A DNA stretch of 64,000 nucleotides from Aeromonas rivipollensis. GTDB lineage: Bacteria; Pseudomonadota; Gammaproteobacteria; Enterobacterales; Aeromonadaceae. The stretch is from NCBI RefSeq assembly GCF_037811135.1, contig NZ_CP149130.1, positions 1,608,501 to 1,672,500 of the forward strand, given 5' to 3'. This document shows positions 36,295 to 45,950 of the stretch, piece by piece. A program made the position numbers and the translations under genes. The notes beneath the pieces are model-generated. The model saw nothing but the letters and a program-made list of their open reading frames with translations. It made no database searches and was not told the origin of the DNA. The number at the start of each line of letters is the position of its first letter. The stretch's first letter is position 1.

Positions 36295-37095
36295 TCATTT
36301 GAGCTGGTTGAGCCAGGCGTTGGATTCAAACCACTTCTTGTAGAGACGGTCGTAGCTGCCGTCACCCTTGATCTGGCGCAGGTAGTTGTTCAGCCAGTTG
36401 AGGGTGTCCTGATCCCCCTTGCGGATGGCCCAGGCCAGCGGCTCGAAGGTGAAGGGCTTGTCCAGGTGCACCACGGCGCCGGTGTTCTGGGAGGCGAAGA
36501 TGGCGTTGTAGGGCAGGTCGTAGACGAAGGCATCCACCTTGCCGTTGATCACTTCCAGCTTGGCGTCGTCCTGGGTTTCAAACTGCAGCAGGGTTGCCTT
36601 GGGGATCATGCGCTTGACCGCCTGCTCGCCAGTGGTGCCGAGCTTGACCGCGATCTTGTACTTGGGATCGTTCAGATCGCTGAAGGACTTGATCTCCCCC
36701 GCCTTGTCCTTGCGCAGGACGATGGTCTGGCCCACGACGATATAGGGATCGGCAAAGTTGACGCGCAGGTTGCGCTGGGGGGTGACTGTCATGCCGCCCA
36801 TGATGACGTCGAACTTGTCGGTCAGCAGGGCCGGGATGATGCCGTCCCAGGCGGTGTTGACGAACTCCACCTTCACGCCCATCTCCTTGGCGACCATCTT
36901 GGCCAGATCCACGTCGAAGCCGATGTACTGGCCCTGCTTGTTGGTCATCTCGAAGGGTTGATAGCCGGCGTCGAAGCCGACCCGCAGCACACCGCGCTCC
37001 AGCACGGCGTCCAGAGTTGAACTAGGGGCAGAGCTGGGGGCAGCATTGGCGAGCCCGCACAGCAGCAGGGTAGAGAGAATGAGTTTTTTGATCAT
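36295..37095 (-). CDS. Amino acid ABC transporter substrate-binding protein
   Basis: 266 residues of a periplasmic SBP_bac_3 protein. Signal peptide MIKKLILSTLLLCGLANA, then the family start LRVGFDAGYQPFEM, the conserved GFDVDLAKMVAKEMG, and ligand-contact segments VIMGGMTVTPQR and KLGTTGEQAV. The start at 37095 is set by the signal peptide; earlier in-frame codons give no sensible leader. First gene of the operon, divergent from the GGDEF gene. The ligand is probably glutamate, glutamine or aspartate; sequence alone does not decide. Confidence 0.91.
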   Translation of the reverse strand: MIKKLILSTLLLCGLANAAPSSAPSSTLDAVLERGVLRVGFDAGYQPFEMTNKQGQYIGFDVDLAKMVAKEMGVKVEFVNTAWDGIIPALLTDKFDVIMGGMTVTPQRNLRVNFADPYIVVGQTIVLRKDKAGEIKSFSDLNDPKYKIAVKLGTTGEQAVKRMIPKATLLQFETQDDAKLEVINGKVDAFVYDLPYNAIFASQNTGAVVHLDKPFTFEPLAWAIRKGDQDTLNWLNNYLRQIKGDGSYDRLYKKWFESNAWLNQLK

Positions 37096-37583
37096 AAGTG
37101 ACGTCTCTGTCGTAAGTGTGTTCGGCCTTGAACCTGATCCCGTGCGACTCCGTGGCACAAGAGACTGCTGCATCCGGCAACAGGGCAAGACAGGATTATT
37201 GTCTTGATTGAGGCAAAAGCCCCATATGAGATTCTATTCCCCGTTCGTTGAGTGAAAAATGTACCAAAATCCGATTGTGTCAGACGACTCAATAGGTTAG
37301 TGGCGTTTTTTCCTCGCGGCACGGCTCATAAAACCACATGAAAACAACATATCTATCTAATGGCGCGGGTTCAAGTGCAAAAATAGTTGGCAGGCATTTT
37401 GCTGTGTGGTCGGTGGGGGATCTGGGTCCGAACGAACCTTGAGCGCCTGACACCGGGCCAGCTGGCTGGGTGCCAGGGGGCCAGGCGGGTGTCCTGAAAA
37501 TATTTCATTGCGCCAGAAGGCTCCCTCTGTGTCTTGTCATGGGCTTCCCATATACTCAGCCATCCCCATTGGAAGGCTCGGGA
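37096..37583. promoter_or_regulatory. Divergent control region: amino acid ABC operon and GGDEF gene
   Basis: About 490 bases without a convincing gene. It contains a sigma-54 promoter candidate on the plus strand (37388-37403) and a TATACT (37551-37556) that could be an alternative -10 for the GGDEF gene. The half nearer the ABC operon is AT-rich. No NtrC or ArgR site is clear. Confidence 0.4.
37388..37403 (+). promoter_or_regulatory. Candidate sigma-54 promoter upstream of the GGDEF gene
   Basis: TGGCAGG-CATT-TTGCT matches TGGCAYR-N4-TTGCW with only the sixth base off, and has GG and GC at exact -24/-12 spacing. Transcription would begin near 37415, leaving a 170-base leader. Confidence 0.6.
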
Positions 37584-38711
37584 ATGGATACCTCAATTCT
37601 GCTCAATCTGGATGTTTTCACGCTGATGCTCATGGCCCTCGGGGGCTACAGCCTGGGATTCATCACCCTCTCCATCATCTGGTCGACCCACAGGGAGATC
37701 CCCGGGCTCGGGCTCTGGTGGTGGTCCAGCCTCTGTGCCCTGGCGGCCCAGTCGCTGTTCTTTATGCAGGCGTTCTCCCCCCACATCGCGGGGATCTGGC
37801 TGGCCAACCTGCTCATCACCCTCTGCATAGCGCTGATGCCGCTGGCCCTGCAGCGCTTCTTTGGCGAGCCGCCGAACTGGCGGGCCTTCTCGCTCTTCAT
37901 GCTGGTCTACCTGCTGATCCTCTGCTGGAGTGTGCTGTTCAACGACGAGATGGCGCCCCGGGTGCTGCTGGCCTGCCTGAGCTACATGGTGTTGGGGGCA
38001 GTGGTGGTGGTGCTCATCTGGCGTCATGGCTATCCGGCCTACCTGCCGGCCGTGCTGGTGTTTACCGTGGTCAATATCCTGCTCTACGGTTTCAACCTAG
38101 TGCGCATGGGGGCCCTGCTCAGCGGCGAGGTGCGGGTGCTGATGGATCAGCACGTGGTCAATGTGCTGCCCTTCCTCTCCATGTTGATGGGCAACTACCT
38201 CTCCACCTTCGGGGTGTTGCTGCTCTGTACCCAGTACCGGGCCTTGGCCTTGCGCCGGCAGGCGAGTCAGGATCCCCTGACGGGCCTGCTCAACCGGCGT
38301 GGCTTTATGGAGCGCTGCACGCAGGCGCCGAAGGAGGGAGCGCTGGTGGTGCTGGATCTCGATGACTTCAAGCAGATCAACGATCGCCACGGCCACGAGG
38401 CGGGGGACAGGGTGCTGGCGGCGGTGGGCGCCTATCTGGCCGGCCAGGGGGATCTGGTGGCCAGTCGCTTCGGCGGTGAGGAGTTCGTGCTGCTGCTGCC
38501 CGAGGGGGATGCCCTGGCCCAGCAGGCCCGTTGCGAGCAGATCCGCCAGGGCATAGCGGCATTGCCCCTGGACGGCATCCAGGTCACCGCCAGCCTGGGG
38601 CTGGTGCCCTACGCCCGGGGCTGGCATCTCGATACCCTGTTCGGGCAGGCGGATCGCGCCCTCTATCAGGCCAAGCGCAGTGGCAAGAACCGGGTCTGCC
38701 TGCCGGCCTGA
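37584..38711 (+). CDS. Membrane diguanylate cyclase (GGDEF)
   Basis: 375 residues. The first 210 or so form six or seven membrane helices of a 7TM sensory type. A cytosolic GGDEF domain (about 225-373) carries DPLTGLLNRRGF, LDLDDFKQINDRHGHEAGD (metal and GTP sites) and the active loop FGGEEF. No RxxD inhibitory site is seen five residues before the loop (GQGD), so product inhibition may be absent. It would make cyclic di-GMP, often a switch between swimming and attachment. GGAAGG precedes the ATG at 37584. It converges with uhpC. Confidence 0.9.
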   Translation: MDTSILLNLDVFTLMLMALGGYSLGFITLSIIWSTHREIPGLGLWWWSSLCALAAQSLFFMQAFSPHIAGIWLANLLITLCIALMPLALQRFFGEPPNWRAFSLFMLVYLLILCWSVLFNDEMAPRVLLACLSYMVLGAVVVVLIWRHGYPAYLPAVLVFTVVNILLYGFNLVRMGALLSGEVRVLMDQHVVNVLPFLSMLMGNYLSTFGVLLLCTQYRALALRRQASQDPLTGLLNRRGFMERCTQAPKEGALVVLDLDDFKQINDRHGHEAGDRVLAAVGAYLAGQGDLVASRFGGEEFVLLLPEGDALAQQARCEQIRQGIAALPLDGIQVTASLGLVPYARGWHLDTLFGQADRALYQAKRSGKNRVCLPA

Positions 38712-38721
38712 GCCGTGATGG

Positions 38722-40056
38722 TCAGCCCGTTTCGGCTGCGAGGGGCCGCGGCGCCTGGGCTTTCAGGAAGGGGAGCAGCAACAGGGCCGAGACCCCTGCC
38801 GCCACCGAGATGACCACGAAGAAGCCGTTCCAGTGCCAGATCTCCATCACCTTGGCCAGCGGATACCCCGACAGCGCCGCCCCCATGTAGGCAAAGAGCC
38901 CGACGAAGCCGGTGGCTGCCCCGGCGCAATCCTTGTGGGAGCACTCGGCGGCCGCCATGCCGATCAGCATCTGGGGACCGAACACGAAGAAGCCGATGGT
39001 GAAGAAGCAAGCCGCCTGCATCACGTAGCTGAAGAAGGGCATCAGCCAGAGTGACCCTACCGAGAGCAGTATCCCCATGGCGAAGATGAGGTTCATCGGC
39101 CCCCGGTTGCCGTTGAACAGCTTGTCCGAGCCCCAGCCCGCCACCAGGGCGCCGATAAAGCCCCCCACCTCGAACATCGAGATGGCCGAGTTGGCGCTCA
39201 TCAGGTTGAAGCCGCGCTGCTCCGTCATGTAGAGATTGCCCCAGTCGTTGATGGCGGTGCGCACCACGTAGACCAGCACATAGCAGCAGGCCAGCAGCCA
39301 GATGTAGGGGTTGCCGAGCACGTATTTGCGCAGGATCTGGCGCGGGTTCAGGCCGACATCCTGGGTCTGCTGTGCCATCTCCAGGGCGTCCTGGCGCCAT
39401 TGCCCGACCGTGGGCAGCCCCAGGGTGCTCGGGGTGTCACGCAGTCGCCAGCACAGCAGCAGCCCGGCCAGTATGGCGATGAGGCCGGGCACTATCATGC
39501 CGTAGCGCCAGCCGTGCTGCAGGGCTATGGTGCTGACGATGAGGGGGATCAGGGCCCCGCCCACGTTGTGTGCCGTGTTCCAGGCCGACCACCAGAAGCC
39601 GCGCTCGGTCCTCGAGTACCAGCTGGTGAGCAGCTTGGAGCAGGGGGGCCAGCCCCAGCCCTGGAAGAAGGCGTTGGCAATCCAGAGTGCCACAAACATC
39701 CAGAGGGCCGATGAGAGGCCGAACAGTATGTTGATGACCCCGGTCGCCATTAGCCCCAGCCCCATGAAGTAACGGGGGTTGGCTCTATCGCTGATGATGC
39801 CGGAGACGAACTTGGAGCAGCCATAGGTGAGGTAGAACAGGGTCCACATCATGCCGATGTCGGCCTTGTCCAGGATGCCGCTCGCCAGCATGTCCGGCAT
39901 GGCGAAGTTGAAGCTCTTGCGGGTGAAGTAGAAGACCGCATAGCCCAGGTACATGGTCAGCAGTATGTGGAGGCGCCAGTAGCGATAGCTGGCATCGATC
40001 TCGGCCTGATCCCGCACCAGAGGGGCCGCCGGGCGGCTCTTCATAAAGTTCAGCAT
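38722..40056 (-). CDS. uhpC: Sugar-phosphate sensor/MFS protein UhpC
   Basis: 444 residues with 12 membrane helices of the organophosphate:phosphate antiporter family. Long stretches match E. coli UhpC, including YRYWR.HILLT, GCSKFVSGIISDRANPRYFMG and FEVGGFIGALVAGWGSDKLF. In E. coli UhpC binds external glucose-6-phosphate and signals to UhpB rather than feeding the cell. It is the last gene of uhpABC here, and uhpT, which follows it in E. coli, is not present. A UhpT role is less likely given the closeness to UhpC. Confidence 0.94.
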   Translation of the reverse strand: MLNFMKSRPAAPLVRDQAEIDASYRYWRLHILLTMYLGYAVFYFTRKSFNFAMPDMLASGILDKADIGMMWTLFYLTYGCSKFVSGIISDRANPRYFMGLGLMATGVINILFGLSSALWMFVALWIANAFFQGWGWPPCSKLLTSWYSRTERGFWWSAWNTAHNVGGALIPLIVSTIALQHGWRYGMIVPGLIAILAGLLLCWRLRDTPSTLGLPTVGQWRQDALEMAQQTQDVGLNPRQILRKYVLGNPYIWLLACCYVLVYVVRTAINDWGNLYMTEQRGFNLMSANSAISMFEVGGFIGALVAGWGSDKLFNGNRGPMNLIFAMGILLSVGSLWLMPFFSYVMQAACFFTIGFFVFGPQMLIGMAAAECSHKDCAGAATGFVGLFAYMGAALSGYPLAKVMEIWHWNGFFVVISVAAGVSALLLLPFLKAQAPRPLAAETG

Positions 40057-40083
40057 GGGGTGCCCTGCCTTCTGGATCCTGGA

Positions 40084-41601
40084 TCAGTCATGGGACTCCT
40101 CCCGTTTGCGGCTGGGGAGGTTGACAGTCAGCTGGGTCCCCTGGACGCAGGAGAGGCGCAGCGTCCCCCCCAGCGCCTGCACCCGCTCGCGAATGCCGAG
40201 CAGGCCATAGCCCTGGGGCGTCTGCTCGGGCAGGCCGCAGCCGTCGTCGTCCAGTTGCAGCAGCACCCGATCGGCCTGCTGGCGGGCCAGTATGGTGACA
40301 GCGCTGGCATTGGCGTGTTTGACCACGTTGTTGAGCCCCTCCTGACAGACCCGAAACAGGGTGACCCGCTGGGCGTCCGAGAGATCCTCATCCGCGAGCC
40401 CCCACTCCAGGCGGGTGACTATGCCGCGCCGCTCCAGCTCCAGCTCCCGCAGCAGGCCGCGCACCGCCTGCTCCAGGCTCATGTCGTCGAGCTGGCGCGG
40501 GCGCAGGCGACCGAGCAGACCGCGCACCGCATCGTAGATCCCGAGCGACAGGGTCTCGATGAGGGCGCTGCTCTGGCCGACATGGGGGTTGTCCGGCGCG
40601 AGGCGACGCACTATGCCCGCCTGGGTGCGGATGGCGGTGATGGTCTGGCCTATGTCGTCGTGCAGCTCCCGGGCCACCTCCTTGCGAATGCTCTCCTCGG
40701 TCTCCAGCAGCCGCTCGGTGAGCTGGCGGTTGTGGGCGAGCTGGCGGGTCAGCGCCTGGTTGAGCTCGCGCTGGCGCTGGATGCCGGCCCCCAGCAGCAG
40801 GCCGGTCAGGCTCTGGGCCAGCAGGGAGAGCAGCAGATCCAGGGGATGTTCGTGCCAGGCCTGGCCCGCCATCAGGGCCACCGTATTCATCAGGGTGGCG
40901 AGCAGGGCCCCCTGCCAGCCGTAGCGCCAGGCCATGGCCATGATGGGAATGGCGAGGCAAAAGGGGGTGAAGCGCACCAAAGAGTCCGGCAGGCCGAGCT
41001 GCAGCCCCAGGCTCAGCACGAACAGCAGCAGGTACCAGACCAGATGGCGAAAGCGCCAGTCCACCGGCTGATCCACCAGCGCAGGGCCGAGCGGCACCCA
41101 GGTGGCGCGGGTCAGATAGTGCCAGATCAGCATGCAGGTGGAGGTGAGGGTCAGGCCGCCGGTCAAGGTGAGCAGCAGGGCGGTGAGGCCATCTTCCCCC
41201 GCCAGATGCCAGAGCAGGGATTGCAGGGCCGCCGCCACAGTGACGGTGGCGAGCAGCACCAGCAGTTGCTGCCAGTCGTCTCGCACCCGCTGGCGGCGGG
41301 CGATGAGCAGCGGCAGCAGGGTGAGCAGGCTGCCAGCCAGGATGAGGGGCCACAGGGGCATGCCCACCTCCCGATCGAGCCAGTGGAGCAGCAGGGCTTC
41401 ACAGAGCAGCAGGGGCGGCCAGTAGGGGAGGGGGCTCTGCAGCAGCAGACCCAGTCGCAGCCCGAAGGGGAACAGCAACACCGCCAGCACCGGGCTCTCC
41501 ACCAGGTGCAGGCCGATGCTCCAGAGGCAGAACCAGCCGGCGGCGAAGATGAAGCAGGCCGCCAGCGAGATGGCGACATAGCTGGCAAGGCGGGAGATCA
41601 C
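40084..41601 (-). CDS. uhpB: Sensor histidine kinase UhpB
   Basis: 505 residues. The N-terminal MASE1-type domain (about 1-270) has eight or so membrane helices. A linker and a HisKA_3 domain follow, with phospho-acceptor His in [17 protein letters not shown]. The C-terminal ATPase domain includes [15 protein letters not shown] (N-box) and [11 protein letters not shown] (G2). It works with UhpC to phosphorylate UhpA. The start is a GTG that overlaps the uhpA stop (GTGA), so translation is coupled. Confidence 0.95.
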   Translation of the reverse strand: MISRLASYVAISLAACFIFAAGWFCLWSIGLHLVESPVLAVLLFPFGLRLGLLLQSPLPYWPPLLLCEALLLHWLDREVGMPLWPLILAGSLLTLLPLLIARRQRVRDDWQQLLVLLATVTVAAALQSLLWHLAGEDGLTALLLTLTGGLTLTSTCMLIWHYLTRATWVPLGPALVDQPVDWRFRHLVWYLLLFVLSLGLQLGLPDSLVRFTPFCLAIPIMAMAWRYGWQGALLATLMNTVALMAGQAWHEHPLDLLLSLLAQSLTGLLLGAGIQRQRELNQALTRQLAHNRQLTERLLETEESIRKEVARELHDDIGQTITAIRTQAGIVRRLAPDNPHVGQSSALIETLSLGIYDAVRGLLGRLRPRQLDDMSLEQAVRGLLRELELERRGIVTRLEWGLADEDLSDAQRVTLFRVCQEGLNNVVKHANASAVTILARQQADRVLLQLDDDGCGLPEQTPQGYGLLGIRERVQALGGTLRLSCVQGTQLTVNLPSRKREESHD

Positions 41602-42188
41602 CAGCTGTCCAGCATGCGGTGGGCCAGCTCCACGTTGTTGCTGACGTTGAGCTTGTCCATCAGGTTGGCGCGGTGCACGTGCACCGTCTTGGGGGAGAGG
41701 CCGAGGCGCTCGGCGATGGCCTTCACCTCCATGCCGCCGGCCAGCAGCTGCGCCACCTCCCGCTCCCTGTTGGTGAGGGGATCTCTGTGGCTGCTGGCGA
41801 GCTTGTAGGCTATGTCAGGGGTGAGGTAGCAGCCACCCTGGGCGGCGGTGCGCACCGCGGCGATCAGCTCCTCCGGGCTGCAGCGCTTGGAGAGAAACCC
41901 CTTGGCGCCGGCCTGCAGGGCCTGCTCGATGAGGGCCGGGCTGTCGTGCACCGACAGCATCACCACGGCGAGGCCGGCGGGCAGCTGCCTGAGCAGGTCC
42001 AGCCCGGATTGATCCGGCATGGAGATGTCGCACACGCACAGCTGGACGCCGCTGCCCGGCAAGCCGGCGAGGGCGTCGGCGGCGCTGCCGAATTCGGCGA
42101 CGACCCGCAGATCGGGTTCGAGATTGAGCAATTGGGCAAAGCCGGAGCGGACTATCTGGTGATCGTCGATGAGGGCAATTTTTATCAT
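41598..42188 (-). CDS. uhpA: Response regulator UhpA (LuxR/NarL family)
   Basis: 196 residues. A receiver domain (1-115) has the phospho-acceptor Asp in [11 protein letters not shown] and the conserved Lys in GAKGFLSKR. The C-terminal LuxR-type helix-turn-helix (about 135-190) reads [39 protein letters not shown]. In E. coli it activates uhpT. Here the target is not adjacent. First gene of uhpABC. Confidence 0.95.
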   Translation of the reverse strand: MIKIALIDDHQIVRSGFAQLLNLEPDLRVVAEFGSAADALAGLPGSGVQLCVCDISMPDQSGLDLLRQLPAGLAVVMLSVHDSPALIEQALQAGAKGFLSKRCSPEELIAAVRTAAQGGCYLTPDIAYKLASSHRDPLTNREREVAQLLAGGMEVKAIAERLGLSPKTVHVHRANLMDKLNVSNNVELAHRMLDSW

Positions 42189-42343
42189 GGTGTCAGCCTG
42201 AAATCTGCGGCCAGGGAGCTGGCGCGGCCAACAAGATACTCCCGCTCGCCCCCTGGCTCAAGGGGGAGGAGAGCCCCGGCGCAGGAGAGGCGGCGATGGG
42301 TGTTTCACCTGAGTGTGTGATTCAGGGCGGCAATATAAGGAGT

Positions 42344-42378
42344 GGCACGCTCTGCTCGCCGGGGCGGCAGAGCGTGCC
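42344..42378. terminator. Long hairpin between rnk and uhpA
   Basis: GGCACGCTCTGC (42344-42355) and GCAGAGCGTGCC (42367-42378) make a perfect 12-bp stem nine bases after the rnk stop. There is no T-run, so termination would need help; it may also stabilise the rnk 3' end. Confidence 0.55.
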
Positions 42379-42386
42379 CGGCCCTG

Positions 42387-42782
42387 TCAGCGGTGCAGCT
42401 CGCCCGCCCGCTCCGGCTGATAGACCACTTCCAGTATCTCCACCTGTATGGTGCGCCCGGCCGGGCCGGGCCAGGCGATGCTGTCACCTACCTTCAAGCC
42501 CAGCAGGGCGCTGCCCACCGGTGCCAGCACGGAGATCTTCGACTCGTCCCCCTGCACGTCCTTCGGGTAGACCAGGGTCAGACAGAAGTCGTTGCCGCTG
42601 TTTTGCATCTTGAAGCGCACAGTGCTGTTCATGGTCACCACGTCCGGCGGCATATCGGCGGGGTCGCGGATCTCGGCGCGGTTCAGCTCCTCCTGCAGGG
42701 CCAGGTGTTGCGGGTGGTTGCCGAGCAGTTGCTCGATGCGATCCAGATCCAGATTGGAGATGACGAGATGTGGCTGTTGCAT
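42387..42782 (-). CDS. rnk: Nucleoside diphosphate kinase regulator Rnk
   Basis: 131 residues. A short N-terminal coiled-coil-like segment (PHLVISNLDLDRIEQLL) precedes a GreA/GreB C-terminal (FKBP-like) domain, including the family landmarks MPPDVVTMNSTVRF and SVLAPVGSALLGLKVGDSI. Rnk binds RNA polymerase near the secondary channel without the acidic tip needed for cleavage, and it affects nucleoside diphosphate kinase levels. The start at 42782 follows AAGGA by seven bases; the upstream in-frame ATG is not used in the family. Confidence 0.93.
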   Translation of the reverse strand: MQQPHLVISNLDLDRIEQLLGNHPQHLALQEELNRAEIRDPADMPPDVVTMNSTVRFKMQNSGNDFCLTLVYPKDVQGDESKISVLAPVGSALLGLKVGDSIAWPGPAGRTIQVEILEVVYQPERAGELHR

Positions 42783-43009
42783 GGGGTATTCCTTATCAAT
42801 GGCTGAAAGGACCAGGATGACGGACAAGCTGGTCGAAAAAGGGTTCGGATTGTGAGAATAGATCGCAAGCGCGATGCCCCCGAGCGACTCGCTGTCAGGG
42901 GCGAGGGCGGGGGCTCAACGGGGTGTGAGCAGACTGGAAAAAATCATGAGCGCTTTCATGGGGATACCATAACCATTCTGAATGGCTTTGGCAAATGCCC
43001 GGCCGGGGA

Positions 43010-43744
43010 TCAGGGCGCCTGATAATCGTACTGCCGCAGGATGCGCGCCAGGCTGCCATCCTCGCGCATCTCCTCAATCGCCTTGCGCCAGCGCAGCGCC
43101 TCGGCCGCAGGAAACTGCGGGCTGGCGGCCAGGTAGAGGGCGCTCTCTTGCAAGGTGTCGCCGCGCACCAGATCCGCCAGGGGCAAGCCGGCCCGCTGCT
43201 GGTTGTAGCGGGCCGTGTTCCAGGCCACCGCCCAGCCCTGTATGCGGCCCAGCGCCAGCTTGCTGGCATTGTTGACCTCCTCGGTGACCAGCTCCCGGGT
43301 CACGCCTTTGAAGGGCTGGATCAGGCTTTGACCATGAGAGCCGCGCATCGCCCCCAGGATCAGGCCGGACAGCGCCTTGATCGAGAGGGGGGTCGGGTGG
43401 TGCTGGCGGTGGCTGACCAGCACGAAGGCCTCCTCCAGCAGGGGGGCAATCCAGAGGAACAGGGGCTCGCGCTGGGGACTCCTGGCCGGTGGCAGCAGCA
43501 GGACGTCCGCCCGATGGCGGGTCTGGCTGAGGGCGCGGGCGAGCGGCATCAGCTCTATCTCAAGCGGCTCCCGAAGGCGGCGGGCCGCCTCTTCCAGCAC
43601 CTCGATTGCCATGCCGCTCGGGGCCCCCTGCTGGGAGCGAATGACATAAGGGGGAACGTCTGCGGCCAGGACCACCACGGCGTGGGCGCCGGGGCCTGGG
43701 AAGAGGAGGGCGCAGCAGAATAGAAGCAATAGGGGAAGACGCAT
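43010..43744 (-). CDS. Periplasmic solute-binding-like protein (SBP_bac_3)
   Basis: 244 residues. Signal peptide MRLPLLLLFCCALLFPGPGAHA is followed by a type-3 solute-binding fold (LAADVPPYVIRSQQGAPSGMAIEVLEEAARRL ... MREDGSLARILRQYDY, broken here by omission). No permease or ATPase gene is adjacent. Orphan proteins of this family in Aeromonas and Vibrio may act as sensors or accessory binding proteins; the ligand is unknown. The ribosome site is weak. Confidence 0.78.
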   Translation of the reverse strand: MRLPLLLLFCCALLFPGPGAHAVVVLAADVPPYVIRSQQGAPSGMAIEVLEEAARRLREPLEIELMPLARALSQTRHRADVLLLPPARSPQREPLFLWIAPLLEEAFVLVSHRQHHPTPLSIKALSGLILGAMRGSHGQSLIQPFKGVTRELVTEEVNNASKLALGRIQGWAVAWNTARYNQQRAGLPLADLVRGDTLQESALYLAASPQFPAAEALRWRKAIEEMREDGSLARILRQYDYQAP

Positions 43745-43826
43745 AGAAGACCGGGTCAGGGATGAGTACACAGAGTGTAACATCCCGTAACCCCAAGTCA
43801 GTCAACCCATTGGGGGGAGCGGGCCG

Positions 43827-44510
43827 TCAGTCGAAGAAGTCCCGCAGATCCAGGGTCTGGTAGCCATCGAGCTGCTGCCAGGGCAGTTGCCTTGGCAGGG
43901 GTTTGAGGGTCACCTCCATCCGGTAGCTGCGATAGCCGTCCAGGCTCGCGGACTCCACCACCAGGGGCAACTGCCATTGGCTAGACCAGAGGATGCGGGT
44001 GCGTTGCTTGCCCTCGCGTTTTTCGTACCAGCGGGCCTGCTCGGGGGCCGCCTCGTCCAGGGGGGTCATGCCCTGCAGCAGGGCCGGATCCACGAGATGG
44101 CGAAGGCGTGCCCAGTCCGCAGTGAAGGCCACCTGGCCATACTCCTCCGGCGGCACCTCCACCAGCTGGTTGTGCCAGGCGTCGGCGTAGCGCAGTTGCA
44201 GCTCCCCCTCATCGCTGCGGCTGACCCAGCGGGCCGCCATCTGGTGGGTGAAGTGCTTGTGGCCCGGATTGGCATCGTGGCTGGCGTGATAGGCGCGGGC
44301 GAGCGGCAGGGGGATGAGCCGCTGGCTCCACACCTGGTTGCCGGCCCGGATCCATTTCTCCTGCCAGTGGTTCTCCCGGGCTATGCCGTCGCTGCCGGTG
44401 ATCCTGTCCTGATAGCGGATGCGGGCGGCCAGATCGGGCGCCTCGTCGGCCAGCAGGGGGAAGCTGAGGGTGCTGCCAAGGAGCCATAACGGAAGTAACA
44501 ATCGCATCAT
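43827..44510 (-). CDS. Hypothetical exported protein downstream of phoA
   Basis: 227 residues. A signal peptide (MMRLLLPLWLLGSTLSFPLLA) leads a soluble domain rich in Trp, His and Arg, with segments HASHDANPGHKHFTHQMAARW and YRSYRMEVTLKPLP. No membrane spans. It lies 49 bases after phoA on the same strand, though a hairpin stands in the gap. The location suggests a Pho-regulated envelope protein, but I recognise no family. Confidence 0.65.
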   Translation of the reverse strand: MMRLLLPLWLLGSTLSFPLLADEAPDLAARIRYQDRITGSDGIARENHWQEKWIRAGNQVWSQRLIPLPLARAYHASHDANPGHKHFTHQMAARWVSRSDEGELQLRYADAWHNQLVEVPPEEYGQVAFTADWARLRHLVDPALLQGMTPLDEAAPEQARWYEKREGKQRTRILWSSQWQLPLVVESASLDGYRSYRMEVTLKPLPRQLPWQQLDGYQTLDLRDFFD

Positions 44511-44531
44511 GGGTGATCGCTCGAAAGAAGG

Positions 44532-44554
44532 GGGCCCGGCGTGACACCGGGCCC
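44532..44554 (-). terminator. Hairpin between phoA and the exported protein gene
   Basis: GGGCCCGG and CCGGGCCC arms (44532-44539, 44547-44554); on the minus strand CCTTCTTTC follows, so partial termination is likely. Confidence 0.65.
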
Positions 44555-44559
44555 GCTCC

Positions 44560-45927
44560 TTACAGGCCGAGCGCCTCCCTGAGCTTGCCGAACACCAGGG
44601 TGTTGTCCAGGGTGCCCTTGAAGCGGCCGCTGCCGGCGCCGCCCGCGAACAGCATGACGTCGCCGCCACCGTGGGTCTCCGATCCCAGCTTGACCCCTGT
44701 CTCCTGCAGGTAGTCGTCCCCCATCACCTGGTTGCTGGTGAGGGTGGGGCGCTGATCCTGACGATTGGGGCCGTTGCCGAACACCAGGGTGGTGAAGGGC
44801 TTGCCATCGGCGTCGTTCTGGGTGGAGCCGTCGGCGTTCTTGACCAGATCCAGCACCTTGTTGCCCTTGGCGGAGTAACCGTTGATGGTCATGGTGTGAT
44901 CGTGATCGGCGGTGACCACTATCAGGGTATCGCTCAAGTCCACCTTGCCGAGCGCCGTCTTGACCGCCTCATCCAGCGCCACCGCGTCGGTGAGGGATCG
45001 TTTGGCGTTGGTGGCGTGCAGGGCGTGGTCGATGCGCCCCCCTTCCACCATCAGGAAGTAACCCTGGCTGTTCTGACTCAAGAGATCGATCGCCTTGGCG
45101 GTCATCTCGGAGAGGGACGGCTGGGTGCTGGCCGCCCCCTTGGCGACGCGGTCCAGCTCGTAGTCGAGGTGGGACTTGGCACTGAACAGACCCAGCACCT
45201 TGCCGCTCTCTATCTTGGCGAGATCGCTCTGGGTGGTGACGTACTGATAGCCCTGGGCACTCAGTTCGGCGGTGAGATCCCGGCCATCGGCCCGGCCCCC
45301 CTTGTTGCTGGCGCCGTAGGGGGTCCAGTGGTTGGCTCCGCCCCCCATCAGCACGTCCACCCCGTCTCCGAGCGCGGCGTTGAAGCCGGCGCCTCCCGGT
45401 ACCGCCTGCTCGGCAATGGCGTAGGCGGCATCCCGGTGGCAGATGTGGGAGTAGGTGGCCGCCGGGGTGGCATGGGTCAGCTCCGTGGTGGTGACGGCCC
45501 CCACCGATTTGCCCGCCGCCTTGGCCAGCTCGAGTATGGTCGGCACCGGGGTGCCGTTGTCGCCGGTGCAGTTGTTGATACCCTTGTTGCCGTTGGCATC
45601 CTTGGACGGTGCCACGGCCTGGGTGTCGCTGCTCATGGCGATCACCTCGTTGTTCATCTTGACGCCGGTGGTGTAGGCCGCCATCGAGGGAGCCGAATCC
45701 GTGGTCTGGGCATCGTGGGAGAAGGTCTTGATGCGGGCGCTTTGGGGCAGCTTCATCATCTCGAGATCCCCCTCTTCCCCTACCTTGAACAGGCGGGTGG
45801 CGGTGAGCACGCTGGGGCCCATGCCGTCGCCGATAAAGAGGATGACGTTCTTGGCGTCGCTGGCCTGGGCCTGGGACAGGCCGCCGAGGGCGGCGAACAG
45901 GGTGGTGCACACCAGGGTTTTGTTCAT
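44560..45927 (-). CDS. phoA: Alkaline phosphatase, secreted form
   Basis: 455 residues of a zinc/magnesium phosphomonoesterase in the periplasm. Signal peptide MNKTLVCTTLFAALGGLSQAQA. Active-site landmarks are LFIGDGMG (metal Asp), TTDSAPSMAAY (nucleophile Ser), THATPAATYSH, MVEGGRIDHALH (zinc ligands), TADHDHTMTI and ETHGGGDVMLFA. The start at 45927 is set by the signal peptide. It lies 24 bases after a second phosphatase gene with which it shares close similarity, so the pair arose by tandem duplication. Pho control comes from repeats upstream of the first gene. Confidence 0.95.
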   Translation of the reverse strand: MNKTLVCTTLFAALGGLSQAQASDAKNVILFIGDGMGPSVLTATRLFKVGEEGDLEMMKLPQSARIKTFSHDAQTTDSAPSMAAYTTGVKMNNEVIAMSSDTQAVAPSKDANGNKGINNCTGDNGTPVPTILELAKAAGKSVGAVTTTELTHATPAATYSHICHRDAAYAIAEQAVPGGAGFNAALGDGVDVLMGGGANHWTPYGASNKGGRADGRDLTAELSAQGYQYVTTQSDLAKIESGKVLGLFSAKSHLDYELDRVAKGAASTQPSLSEMTAKAIDLLSQNSQGYFLMVEGGRIDHALHATNAKRSLTDAVALDEAVKTALGKVDLSDTLIVVTADHDHTMTINGYSAKGNKVLDLVKNADGSTQNDADGKPFTTLVFGNGPNRQDQRPTLTSNQVMGDDYLQETGVKLGSETHGGGDVMLFAGGAGSGRFKGTLDNTLVFGKLREALGL

Positions 45928-45950
45928 GGTTTTTCTCACGGTAATGATCC

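Noticed and set aside
42344..42378. Sigma-54 element at TGGCACGCTCTGC before uhpA
   Set aside because: Spacing between GG and GC is two bases short; the sequence is one arm of a perfect hairpin.
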